Below, one piece after another: positions 12,983 to 23,755 of a stretch of 64,000 nucleotides of DNA. The position numbers and the translations under genes are program-made. Numbering within the stretch: the first letter of the stretch is position 1; the number at the start of each line of letters is the position of its first letter. Source of the stretch: Stenogyne calaminthoides (lineage: Eukaryota; Streptophyta; Magnoliopsida; Lamiales; Lamiaceae); assembly GCA_037126765.1 (NCBI GenBank), contig JBBCBC010000009.1, forward strand, positions 21,970,870-22,034,869, given 5' to 3'. The notes under the pieces are model-generated. The model did not search any database. It saw nothing but the letters and a program-made list of their open reading frames with translations, and was not told the origin of the DNA.

Positions 12983-14549
12983 TCGGTTTCGGGCTCTGAA
13001 TTTTAAATTGTAATTTAATTCGCTGTCATTAAATTTGAAATTGGATAGTAGAATTGCTAGATCTTTTTTGCAGGTATCCATTTGTCATAGAATTTAATGT
13101 GTTTAATTTATGCATGCATATAAATTGTGGTTTTTTAATTCGATTCGTTCGGATTCGTTTTGCCTCGTGAGAAAATCCACGAGTAGATTAGTATTTGTTT
13201 GATTTGATCAATGTAATAGACTAGTCTAGATCTAGGTTTATTTATTTTTGTATATAAATTGTAACCGGATCGGAAACGGAGGCGGAGACGAAGAATTAAA
13301 AGACGGGATCCGAAACCGGCGTAGGGTAGCGTGCGTCGTCGCGAACGCGCCAAGGGAGGGCATGCGCGCGACGCGACGCTTGGTGATAGACTGACGGCGT
13401 AAAGGATAGTCGAGGGGCGAGCACACGCAGATCCGGACGGGCGACGCGGGCGCCACGACGAAGGCGAATCGCTTAGCGCGCCGACGACGACGACGACGCG
13501 TCGATGGTGATGATGACGGGCGGTCTTGGGGCGATTCCGCCTTAGGCACGCTAAGCGGTGGGGGCGACGCGCTGTAGATGGGCGATGTGGGCACACGGCG
13601 GGCGACGCTGCCGAGGCGCTGGGAGCGAGTCAAGGCGTCAGCGCAAAAGTCCGAGATGGACGCGAGCGACGTCGCGCTTAGGTGCTTTTGATACAAGACG
13701 GGCACCATTCGACATGGCCGGGGGAGTGCTAGGCGGGCACTCCGACCCGCGAGCTGGTCGATGACGTGGCTTGACAAGGCATTTTTTTTGAAACGGTCAA
13801 GTGGGAGCTTTTTCGAGACGAATGATGAAGGCAATGAAGACAATTTCTCAAGATCAAGACATGACAAAATTAACCATGAAAATTGGATAATTGTGCCCAA
13901 TATGTTTAATTTTTGTCTTGATGTTTATGCATTATTTATGCTTATTTAAATTGTGTTTAAATTTGCGATGCATGAGAAAATGTTTTGAAAAATCTCACTT
14001 TCAAAAATTACTAAGTATGTTTAAAAAATTAATTGACAATTTTATTCCGGATAATAAAATTGAATTAATTATTGACCTCCATGATTTATTTATTTGTGAA
14101 TTCTTTTGGAGAAATTCCCCCCACGGGACGGTCAAAAGATAGCTTTCACATGAATAAATTCCTAACGGATGATTGTGGATTATTACTAGTGGCGACGATG
14201 ACCCTCCCCACGAGGCTCGTTCAAAGCGAAATAATAATTCTGTATTTAATCATGATTATTACTTAGGTATAAAATTGATATGCATATACTTCCCCGAAGT
14301 CCCTGTCAATTTTATATTGGTCAAGTGGGAGCCAACTATTAATCTGGATATTAAAGGTTTGCAATTGTTCTTATTTGTAACCTGCTTGAATGTGTTTAAA
14401 TAATGACCCACCCCACGTGACTTATTTAAACTGTTTCGAGATGTTGGTTGATGCATGTTCATATTTTTTGGAGATTTTAATATGAAACATGTGATCGAAT
14501 TTAGTGATATATTTGTGCTTATGCATATTATTATTTATTTCAGTTCAGC
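12983..14549 (+). other. Untranslated leader of element D with GC-rich block
   Basis: The leader is long and mostly AT-rich, but about 13297-13790 is strongly GC-rich and full of CG dinucleotides. The same place in element C (22568-22917) also holds a GC-rich block, but of unrelated sequence, while the flanks on both sides match (GGAGACG.AGAATTAAAA before; CAAGTGGGAGCTTTTTCGAG after). No reading frame in the block is convincing on either strand. Confidence 0.6.
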
Positions 14550-15340
14550 ATGTCGCAACCTTTTAATCCACTGTTCAATATACTTAAAGTCAATTTGCTT
14601 ACTGGTGAAAACTATTTTGATTGGATATACAAACTAAAACCTGTCCTAGCCGCATCACCTTCCAAATGGGTACTTGATACACCAAAACCCGAAAAACCAG
14701 CTAAGGACGCCGGAATATGGGACGAGATGCTATATGGTGAATGGTAGCTGGCAAATGAATTGATGGAGGATACAATTCTGGCACTTATGTCAGATGTGTT
14801 GAAACGCCTTCACCAAGAATATGAGTCAGCTGCAGACATCTTACATAATCTCGAAGCGATGTTCGAACATCAGACCCATATGGCAATCCAAAGTGTGAAG
14901 CAAGAAATTGCTGAATTAAAAATGGAAAAAGGGACGATCGCAAAGACAACACGACTTCTATTTGAGGGGTCCTATGTGATTTCAAGACTAAGATTGATTT
15001 CATTCTCCAATCCTTACCAAAGAGCTATAATCACCACTATCTTGAGTATCTATTGGAAGATCTAGATTTTACAGTGGATGATCTTGTAAATGCTCTCACT
15101 TTGGTTGAAAGGGAGAGGGAGCGCGAGGAAAAGAACTTGGGAAAACAGAAATCTTCTTTTCATCCTAGGTCAAGTGGTGATAAGGATGATGAAAAGAGAA
15201 GAAAGTTAAACCAAGCAGACTCAACGTCAAATAAGAGCATGGAATCAAGCATGAGGAAAGTTTTGGAAAGCGGCGGAGTAGGACACCAGAGGTCAGCCTG
15301 TTTCAATCCCAAAAGGATTGGAAAGAAAGGTAATTCTCAT
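14550..15340 (+). pseudogene. gag of element D
   Basis: The start ATG gives MSQPFNPLFNILKVNLLTGE, the usual copia gag opening, matched by C gag at 21794. An in-frame TAG stops it at 14745. Further on come a helical region (LMSDVLKRLHQEYESAADIL), a frame break near 14960-15050, and a basic tail. The zinc knuckle near 15270-15300 is damaged: only GHQRSAC of the CX2CX4HX4C pattern remains, so the first two cysteines are gone. Gag would form the virus-like particle shell; this copy cannot. Confidence 0.85.
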
Positions 15341-15514
15341 GCACTAGTTGTTAAAACTTGCTTAGCGACGTATGCCTCCCATTTATGGGTGGTGGATACG
15401 GGATCCACTGATCATGTATGTTTCACTTTACAGGGGTTCAAGCGGACCCGACAACTTAGTGGGAGTGAGATCCTCATCACATCCAAGGCGATGCCACGAG
15501 AGTGGGTGAATTAA
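15341..15514 (+). pseudogene. Aspartic protease of element D
   Basis: SHLWVVDTGSTDHVCFTLQG carries the DTG active site of the retroviral-type aspartic protease that cleaves the gag-pol polyprotein. The frame ends at 15514 (MPREWVN then stop) with a shift before the gag-pre-integrase domain. Confidence 0.82.
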
Positions 15515-15515
15515 G

Positions 15516-16678
15516 ATGGGGAGAAGTGCACCGTCTTTTGAAGACAGAGTTTTAATTTTAAGAGATGTACTTTACGTTCTGAATTTTAGAAAGAACTTGA
15601 TTTCAGTTTCTAAACTTCACCTTGATGGATATTCAGCTACTTTTGATAAAGTTGTTACCATTTCTCTTTATGATAAATTTATCTGTCATGGAACGTTGTC
15701 AAGTAATCTCTATACAATTAACTGTGCACACCACTCACGAAATGCATCCTATAACACATCAACTGTTTCTGGTAAAAGAAAACATTCATCAGACATGAAC
15801 GAAACACTTCTATGGCATCTAAGATTGGGACATATTAATCCAAAGAGAATCCAAAGGTTGGTGAAAGATGGTTCACTAGAGTCTCTCCAAGTTGAACCGA
15901 TTCCAACCTGCGAATCATGTTTGGAGGGTAAAATGACCAAGAGGGCATTCGGAGCCAAGGGTTTTAGAGCCAAAGAAGTGTTAGAAATCGTTCACACAAA
16001 CATATGTGGTCTAATGTCAACCATAGCAAGAGGAGGTTACGAGTATTTCGTCACTTTTATTGATGACTACTTTCGTACTGCGGTTATATTTTCCTTATGA
16101 AGCATAAATCGAGACCTTTGAGAAATTCAAAGAATTTAAGGCTCAAGCAGAGAATCATAGGGAAAAACGATCAAGTATCTACGATCCGATCGTGGAGGCG
16201 AGTACCTCAAATGATGAGTTTTTGAACTACTTGTTTGATGAAGGGATTGCATCCCACCGATCGCACTTTAACCCTCAACAAAATGGGGTTGCAGAGCGAA
16301 GAAAAGAACTCTTTTGGAAATGGTTAGATCAATGATGTGTTATCGCGGATCTTCCCAAGTCGCTTCGGGGTCATGCCTTGAAACAAATGCTTACATTCAA
16401 CTTGGTGCCATCCAAGTCGGTTCCCAAAACTCCCAAAGAATTGTGGACCCAAGCGCAAGCCTAGTATGAGACACATGAGAATTTGGGGGTGTCCGGCCTA
16501 CGTGTTGGACAAGGAAGCTGGGAAATTGGATCCTCGATCAGAATTAAGGTTGTTTATAGGATACCCCGAGGGAACAAAATGGTGTATGTTTTATGGTCCC
16601 AAAGATCAAAAGGTGGTCATAAGCACCCACTTTAGATTTTTGGAGGAAGACTATATGAACGAAAAAGAAGACCCGTGA
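15516..16678 (+). pseudogene. Gag-pre-integrase and integrase of element D
   Basis: The frame 15516-16100 shows LWHLRLGHINPKRIQ and CESCLEGKMTKRAF (HHCC zinc-binding domain), then GGYEYFVTFIDDYFR, the start of the integrase catalytic core. After 16100 the core is broken by small indels, though DNA matching element C continues. A final open piece at 16466-16678 reads MRIWGCPAYVLDKEAGKLDP, LFIGYPEGTKWCMFYGPKDQ and FRFLEEDYMN, the typical copia integrase C-terminus. Integrase would insert the cDNA; this copy lacks a continuous core. Confidence 0.85.
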
Positions 16679-16899
16679 GATTACCTTAAGTGAGCTAAGG
16701 GGGCTAACCTCATTGCCAACTGTACAAGATGATATACAAAACGACACACTTTCACAACTGGAGCCTCGTCGTAGTGGGAGGGTTGTGAGACAGCCCGAGA
16801 GATTCATGGAGATAGGAGAGTCCTCGGACTTGATTCCCGGACAAGATGAATCAGACCCATGGACATACGATGAGGCAATCTAAGATAAGGATGCGGTTT

Positions 16900-18431
16900 C
16901 TTGGCAAAAGGCAATGAAAGCAGAAATGGGGTCTATGGATCATAACAGAGTGTGGGAGCTAATCGAACCACTTAATGGGGTAAAACCTATTGGTTGCAAG
17001 TGGGTATCCAAGAGAAAGAGGGGACCGAACGGGAAGGTGGAAACCTTCAAGGCAAGGCTTGTGGCGGAAGGTTATACTCAGAAAGAAGGGATCGATTATG
17101 AGGAAACCTTCTCACCTGTAGCAATGCTTAAGTCCATCCGGATTCTCTTGTCGATAGTTGCGCATCTCAATTTTGAAATCTGGCAAATGGATGTCAAGAC
17201 AGCTTTCCTTAACGGAAGTCTTGATGAGGAAATCTATATGCAACAACCCCAAGGCTTCATTGAAAAGGGCCAAGAACACCTAGTTTGTAAGCTCATGAAG
17301 TCCATTTACGGACTCAAACAAGCATCCAGAGCTTAGAACCAATGTTTTGATCATGTTATAAAGTCTTACGGGTTTGATCAAAACGAGTTCGAGAGTTGTG
17401 TGTTTAAAAAGTGTGTCGGAACTGCATTGGTATTCTTAGTATTATACGTAGATGACATTCTGCTCATCGAGAACAATGTAAAGGTGTTATCAGACGTAAG
17501 GGCATGGCTTTCAAAACAGTTTGATATGAAGGACTTAGGGGAAGCCGGGCACATCCTTGGGATCAAGATCACTCGAGATCGCAAGAAAAGGATGATAGGC
17601 TTATCGCAAGCTTCATACATAGACACTGTCTTGAAACGATTCAACATGCAGGATTCCAAGAAAGGCTTCGTACCTTTCAGGCATGGAATCCATCTATCCA
17701 AGAAAATGTGCCCTAAGACACAAAAGGAGATAGATGACATGAGAGGCATTCCTTATGCTTCGGCTGTCGGAAGCCTTATGTATGCAATGTTATGTACGAG
17801 ACCGGATATCTGCTTTGTCGTTGGCATGGTGGCAAGATATCAGAGTAACTCGGGGAAGGAACATTGGACGGCAGTTAAAAACATTCTGAAGTATCTGAAA
17901 AGAACTCGAGATAGAATGTTGGTTTATCAGCCAGATAGTCTAATCCCCATCAGCTACACAGACTCGAATTTCCAATTAGGCATAGATTCCAGAAAATCTA
18001 CCTCCGGTAGTGTGTTTTGCATGGGGGGAGGAGCCATGACGTGGAGAAGCGTTAAGCAGAAATGCGTCATAGATTCTACCATGGAAGCCGAATATGTAGC
18101 TGCTTTCGAGGCAGCGAAAGAAGCGGTTTGGCTTAAGAACTTCCTAGTAGACTTGGATGTGGTTCTGAATTTGCCCAGCAGAATCACTGTTTATTGTGAC
18201 AATGCCGGAGCAGTTGCAAATTCAAGGGAACCAAGAGCTCACAAGGCCAGCAAACACATTGAAAGGAAATACCATCTTATACGAGACATAGTTAAGAGAG
18301 AAGGTATAGAGGTGGCAAAGATCGCGTCGGAAGACAACCTAGCTGATCCATTCACAAAGGGTCTGCCTCTGAATATATTCGAGAGACATGTGAAAGGAAT
18401 GGGTGTCAAGACCATTGTCAATCTGCTTTGA
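16900..18431 (+). pseudogene. Reverse transcriptase - RNase H of element D
   Basis: The RT begins with the copia signature KAEMGSMDHNRVWELIEP and KPIGCKWVSKRK, followed by QMDVKTAFLNGSLDEEIYMQ. It stops at 17334-17336, where the expected Trp codon of the SRAWN motif is TAG. Past that the same frame is open to 18431 with LVLYVDDILLIENN (YVDD catalytic box), GSLMYAMLCTRPDICFVVG, and an RNase H with TMEAEYVA and TVYCDNAGAVA, ending GMGVKTIVNLL. A single nonsense change therefore separates two otherwise well-preserved halves. Confidence 0.9.
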
Positions 18432-18541
18432 GTATAAGTGGGAGACATTATTAGGTTCGTGTAGGTGGCATTAGTTGTCACGTACTACACGAGACATGCT
18501 GGTGTATACTTAAAAGCAGAATTTGAGTATAAGTGGGAGAT
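18427..18541 (+). other. 3' UTR with two polypurine tracts, element D
   Basis: The 19-base string TTTGAGTATAAGTGGGAGA occurs twice, overlapping the stop codon (from 18429) and again just before the 3' LTR (ending 18540). The second is the functional PPT by position. The first is an exact upstream copy roughly 95 bp away. Confidence 0.8.
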
Positions 18542-20396
18542 TGTTGGGATTATACTGGAAAGTATGTTTTTACTTTGTATAATCAGACTAACTGAATTTC
18601 GGACTTATTTACTGAAATAAATTGTTTATCACTGATGCTTTAAATATGATTGAATGTTACATATATTTACTGCATAACTGTTCATTAAATAGTACGTGTT
18701 ACATTGTAGTTGATTTAGTGATACCAAGATCACAGAAGATTAAATTAACAGTTCCTTGTAACTAAAAGTACACCATTCACGACCTCTATGGAAATGAACA
18801 ATCCATCGTGAAAGGTTGTAGTGTAAGGCTCGATTGGTTTGTCTTGACCAAGAGATTACACTAGTGCATGACCGATGATGCATTGAAGAGGACCTACGGA
18901 GGAGGATAAATTCTTCATAACCGAACTAGGAAGAATTAGACCTCAAAGTGGTTAGTTATTTCTTAATCTTCGCCCCCTTAAATAGGATTGCGTTTGGTTA
19001 GTAACTATTGCTTTGACTTATTATGGGAAGAGAATCGGTGAGATTCAATACCCTATATCTTGGGCAATATTATTGGTCACATCGCGATTGCTAAGATTTA
19101 ATACGAGAATCATGTGCAAGCACGCTTTGTTCGATTTGCCCCCTTGGGAGGTTCATAAGTTTTATCATACCAAATCTTGCAAGTGGAACTAGTTTCCTGG
19201 ATGGATAATAATGTTGAACCGTTCCTTTACCAAGGATAAAAGATATTAATTAATGGAAAGTTATTTCAAAGGGCTTGAATTAATTAATGGGCTAGATAAT
19301 CTTAAACACGGGAAATAATAACCGGGAGCCATATTAACTGTAATATGAGTTAAGATGGATAGTGAAATATTAATTATGTAGTGGGATTAATTAATATTTA
19401 TGGGCTTGAATAATATTGTGGCTCAATATTGATAATTCAAGATCCATTGGAAGGTCCAATCTTAATTCTCCTAAAGGCCCCCCAAGTAGCCCAAGATAAA
19501 GTCCAATAACTGAAAAAGGTGTTTAAAAATAAAATAAATTTGTTGTCTATTTTTCCTTGCATTTTTCGAAATTTATGGATAAAAGGGGGGAAAGATTTTC
19601 TTTGAATTTTGTTATGGAATGAAGATATGTATTCTTGGAATACAAGATTATCTCATTAAATTCAAGAAATCTCCCACTTGGTTATTCATATAGTTTGTTT
19701 CGAAAATTTTGAAATATAAAGGGCAAGAAAGATTTTCTTGATTTTCTTGAAAAGATATTATGGAAGATATGTATTTCTTGAAATACAAGAATATCTCATA
19801 AATTCAAGAAGATCCAAATCTTGGATTCTTGGTCCCTCTTATTTTCGAAAATTCACCATAGCAAGATAAGGTGGGATTTTTGTGGAATATTTTAATTATG
19901 GGAAAAAGAATATAGGAGATATATTCAAGATTTCTTGGAGATCAAGAAAAGATTTTCCCATATTGTTTTTTCCCTAAAAATTCGACCAACACCCTATCTA
20001 TAAATAGGGGATGATTCTTTCATTCCCAAGTGCAATTCCATGTGCTGGAAAAATTAGTAAATCCACAAAAGTGGTGCAACAAAGTTTATTTTTCCTTTTG
20101 TTAATTGTTCGCAAGTATCCTTCCACTGGATTGTCGAGCAAGGACGTGGGAATACTTGGGAAGGACTTTTGGTGTGTTTTCATATACAAGACCATTGTCA
20201 TTCCAAGAGGTACGTTCACGTAAACTCGTAGTAATTCCGCATGCGTAGGATTTACGTGAATTATTTATATGCATGATTTGTTGTTGAATTATTATTTGAA
20301 TTAATATGGGTTAATTCATGCTAGTAATAATTGTTAGAATTAAATTTGTATTTAAATATTCATCCCAAATAGATCCGGGCAATTAATTTCCCAACA
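18542..20396 (+). repeat. 3' LTR of element D
   Basis: The LTR is 1855 bp, starting TGTTGGGATTATACTGG and ending TTTCCCAACA. It matches the 5' LTR throughout with scattered substitutions and small indels, and is followed by the CATCT duplication. Confidence 0.9.
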
Positions 20397-21100
20397 CATC
20401 TTACCCTCCAAACATGATTCGCAGGTTGGAAATGGTTCAACCCGGAGAGACTCTAATGAACCATCTTGAACCAACCTTTGGATCCTCTTTGGATTAATAT
20501 GACCCAGCCATAGAAGTGTTTAGTTCACATCTGCTGAACGTTTTCTTTTATTACTCAAAATAGTCGATGTGTTATAGGATGCATTTCGTGAGTGGTGTGC
20601 GTAGTTAATTGTATAGAGATTATTCGACAACGTTCCATGATAGATAAACTCATTATTTAGAGCAATGGTAACAACTTTATTAAAAGTAATCGAATATTCA
20701 TCAAGAAAAAGTTTAAAAACTGAAATTAAATTCTTTCTAAAACTAGGAACGTAAAGAACATCTCTTAAAATTAAAATTCTATCTTCAAAAGATAATTGCA
20801 CTTCTCCCACTACTTCAGCTGCCACTCTCGTAGCATCGCCCAGTGTGATGAGGATCTCACTCCCACTAAGTTTTCGGGTCTGCTTGAACCCCTATAAAGT
20901 GAAACAAACATGATCAGTGGATCCCGTATCCACTACCCATAAATGGGAAGCTTGCCCCGCTAAACAAGTTTCAACAACTAGTGCATGAGAGCTACCTTTC
21001 TTTCCATTCCGCTTGGGTTTGGAACAGGCCGACCTCCAGTGTCCTTTCTCACCGTACTCCAAACATTTCCACTTGTTTAAATCTTGTTTGATAGACATTG
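20397..21100 (-). pseudogene. Protease and gag-pre-integrase of element C
   Basis: Minus strand: a zinc knuckle KCLEYGEKGHWRSAC (second Cys replaced by Tyr; near 21060), then SHLWVVDTGSTDHVCFTL with the DTG protease site (about 20950-20900). Then come QLSFEDRILILRDVLYVPSF and the gag-pre-integrase part ending PTCESCLEGKM at 20400, where D interrupts. Stops or frame changes occur near 20890 and 20520. Confidence 0.85.
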
Positions 21101-21794
21101 AGTTGACTTGGTTTAGCCCTTTTGCGTCCTCCTTACCATCCCTTGGTCTTGAAGAAGTAGAGGGTCCATTTGTAACCTAGCCATTATTCTTGCGCCCTAT
21201 TTTCTCTTCAGCCAATATCAGAGCTTCTACTAGATCATCCATGGTGTACTCATGATTGCTCATCAGGTAGTCTATATAGAAATGATCAAAGCTTTTTTGG
21301 TAGAGAATGGAGAATGAAGTCAATTTTGGTCTTGAGGTCACATTTTTCGCCAAGAATCTCAAGTTCGTCAAAAAGAACCTTTACCCTAAGAACGTGCTCT
21401 CTTACGGGCATTCCTTCTTCCATCCTTAGCTTGATCATGTCATGCCTAATGTCCTGTACTGCTATAAGGGCTGGATGTGAAAACATCTCTTCAAGATTCT
21501 GCATAATGTCTGCAGCAGTTCCAAATCCTTGGTGAAGGTGTTTCAATAAATCTGACAAGGATGCCAAGATTATACCCTTCATTAATTCATTGGCTTACTC
21601 CCATTCATTATGCTCCATCTTTTCCATAATACAGAATCTTCAGTAGGTTTTTCGGGTTTAGGTGTGTAAAGAACCCAATGGAAATGTTGTGCGGTTAGGA
21701 CCATTTTCATTTTACGACTCCAATTGGTATAGTTCATTCCAGTTAATTTATGATCTTTAAGTATATTGAACAGTGGATTAAAAGGTTGTGACAT
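21101..21794 (-). pseudogene. gag of element C
   Basis: The likely start is at 21794 (MSQPFNPLFNILKDHKLTGM). It is followed by NWSRKMKMVLTAQ, then after a frame break GIILASLSDLLKHLHQGFG, EEMFSHPALIAVQDIRHDM, a REHVLRVKVLFDELEILGEK heptad stretch and FILHSLPKKL. This is the standard copia capsid region (UBN2 type). The frame break near 21582 and stops near 21286 and 21177 inactivate it. The open frame extends upstream of the Met to 21920, but homology with D places the start at 21794. Confidence 0.82.
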
Positions 21795-23236
21795 GTTGAG
21801 ACTAAAAATAAACATACATCTTGTGTCAATATCGAGATTAACAAAAAACAAATCACATAATTCGATCACATGATTCATATTAAAATCTCCAATAAAATAT
21901 GAACATGCATCAGCCAACATCTCATAAACAGTTTAAATAAGCCACATGGGGTGGGTCATTATTTAAACACATTCAAGCAGGTTACAAACAAGAACAGTTA
22001 CAAACTTTTAATTAAAAATTAATAGTTGGCTCCCACTTGACCAATATAAAATTGACAGGGACTTCGGGGATGTATATGCATATCAATTTTATACCTAAGT
22101 AATAACCATGATTAAATACATAATTATTATTTCATTTTGAACGAGCCTCGTGGGGAGGGTCATCGTCGCCACTAATTATAATTCACAATCATCCTATGGA
22201 ATTTATTCATGTGAAAGCTACCTTTTAGTCGTCCTGTGGGGGGAATTTATCAAAAATAATTCACAAATAAATAAATCATGGAGGTCAAAATTAATTCAAT
22301 TTTATTATCCAGAATAAAATTGTCAATTAATTATTTAAGCATACTTAGTAATTTTCGAAAGTGAGATTTTTCAAAAAAAAAAATCTCATGCATCGCATAT
22401 TCAAACAGAATTAAATAAGCATGAAAAATAATGCAAACATCAAAACAAAAAATTAAACACATTGGACACATATTTCCAATTATCACGATTAATTTTTGTC
22501 ATGTCTTGATCTCGAGAAATCGTCCTCATAGCCTTCATCGTTCATCTCGAAAAGCTCCCACTCGACTGCAACATATTCTTTAATACGTTCTCCGTTAAGG
22601 TTCGAGACGACGTTCGGCAACGGATAGCTCATGGCCCGGAACGCGTATCCGTATGCACCCAGGCGCACGCCCACGTCCGAGTCGGTCATCCCACTCCCGT
22701 CGACCGGTAGCTCTTGGCAGCGAACGCATCTCCCGGACGTATCCGCGCGCGCCCTAAAGCCGCCTTCTCATGCCCATCTCCGCGCATGCCCATGCCTGCG
22801 CTCGTGCGTACCACCCGATGCCAAGCCCCGCCAGCGCGCCCCTTGTGCGTGTCCAGCCTTCGCCTAGCCTGCGCGCGCGCCTTGGCTCGCGTACATTCGG
22901 GCATTTGGTCACCCATTTTTAATTCTCCGTCTCCATCTTCGTTCCCGATATGGTTACAATTTATTTATAAAAAATAAATAAACTTAGATCTATACTAGTC
23001 TATTACATTGAACAAATCAAACAAATCCTAATCTACTCGTAGATTTTCTCACGAGGCAAAACTGAATTTGAACGAATCGAATTAAAAACCACAATTATAT
23101 GCATTCATAATTAAATATTCACTAAAACCATGACAATTGAATACTTGCAAAAATAATCTAGCAATCCTACTATCCAATTTCAAATTTAATGAAAAGCGAA
23201 TTAAATTACAATTCAAAATTTAGAGCCCGAAACCGA
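21795..23236 (-). other. Untranslated leader of element C with GC-rich block
   Basis: This is the equivalent of the D leader. Matching flanks enclose a GC-rich segment (about 22568-22917) whose sequence is unlike that in D. Apparent ORFs inside it, on both strands, are explained by base composition. Confidence 0.6.
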
Positions 23237-23249
23237 GGCTCTGATACCA
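23237..23249 (-). other. Primer binding site of element C
   Basis: The minus strand reads TGGTATCAGAGCC two bases from the LTR end, as in D, complementary to initiator methionine tRNA. Confidence 0.88.
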
Positions 23250-23755
23250 ATTGTTGGGTAATTAATTGTCCGGATATATTCAGGATGAATATTTAAATAC
23301 AAATTTAATTCTAACAATTATTACTAGCATGAATTAATCATATATTAATTCAAATAATAATTCAACAACAAATCATGCATATAAACAAGCCACATAAATC
23401 CTACGCATGCGAAATTTCTAGGAGTTTACTTGAACTAACCTCTTGACAATCAAGACAGCAGAGAAGACGAGCAACGTTCCACGAACAAACCCAAAGTCCT
23501 TCTCAAAGTATTCACACTTCCTTGTTCAATATTCCGGTGGAAGGATGCTCACGAACAATTAACAAAAGGGAAAAATAAAATTATGTTGTACCACCTTTGT
23601 GGATTTCTAATTTTTCCAACACACGAAATTGCATTGGGGATGACAAATTCATCCCCTATTTATAATACTAAGGGGGACGAAAACTTAGGGTTTTAATGCT
23701 CAATGGGAAATTTCTTTGCTTCTTCTCCAAGACACAATCTTGAATATATCAAATA

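Larger units (their letters stand above)
11123..20396 (+). mobile_element. Copia retrotransposon D, complete with both LTRs
   Basis: This is a 9274-bp plus-strand element with LTRs at 11123-12967 and 18542-20396, and a perfect 5-bp duplication CATCT at 11118-11122 and 20397-20401. Inside are a primer binding site, a 1.6-kb leader with a GC-rich block, gag, protease, integrase, RT, RNase H and a polypurine tract. The LTRs are about 1.85 kb and differ only at scattered positions, making D one of the younger layers of the nest. Stops and frameshifts in gag, integrase and RT make it non-autonomous. It belongs to the same family as C, into which it jumped in the opposite orientation. Confidence 0.92.

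Noticed and set aside
13238..13900. 220-codon minus-strand ORF and overlapping ORFs in the GC-rich leader of D
   Set aside because: Arises from a CG-rich block with few stop codons; frames on both strands overlap, composition is Arg/Ser/Pro-rich, and C has unrelated sequence at the same place.
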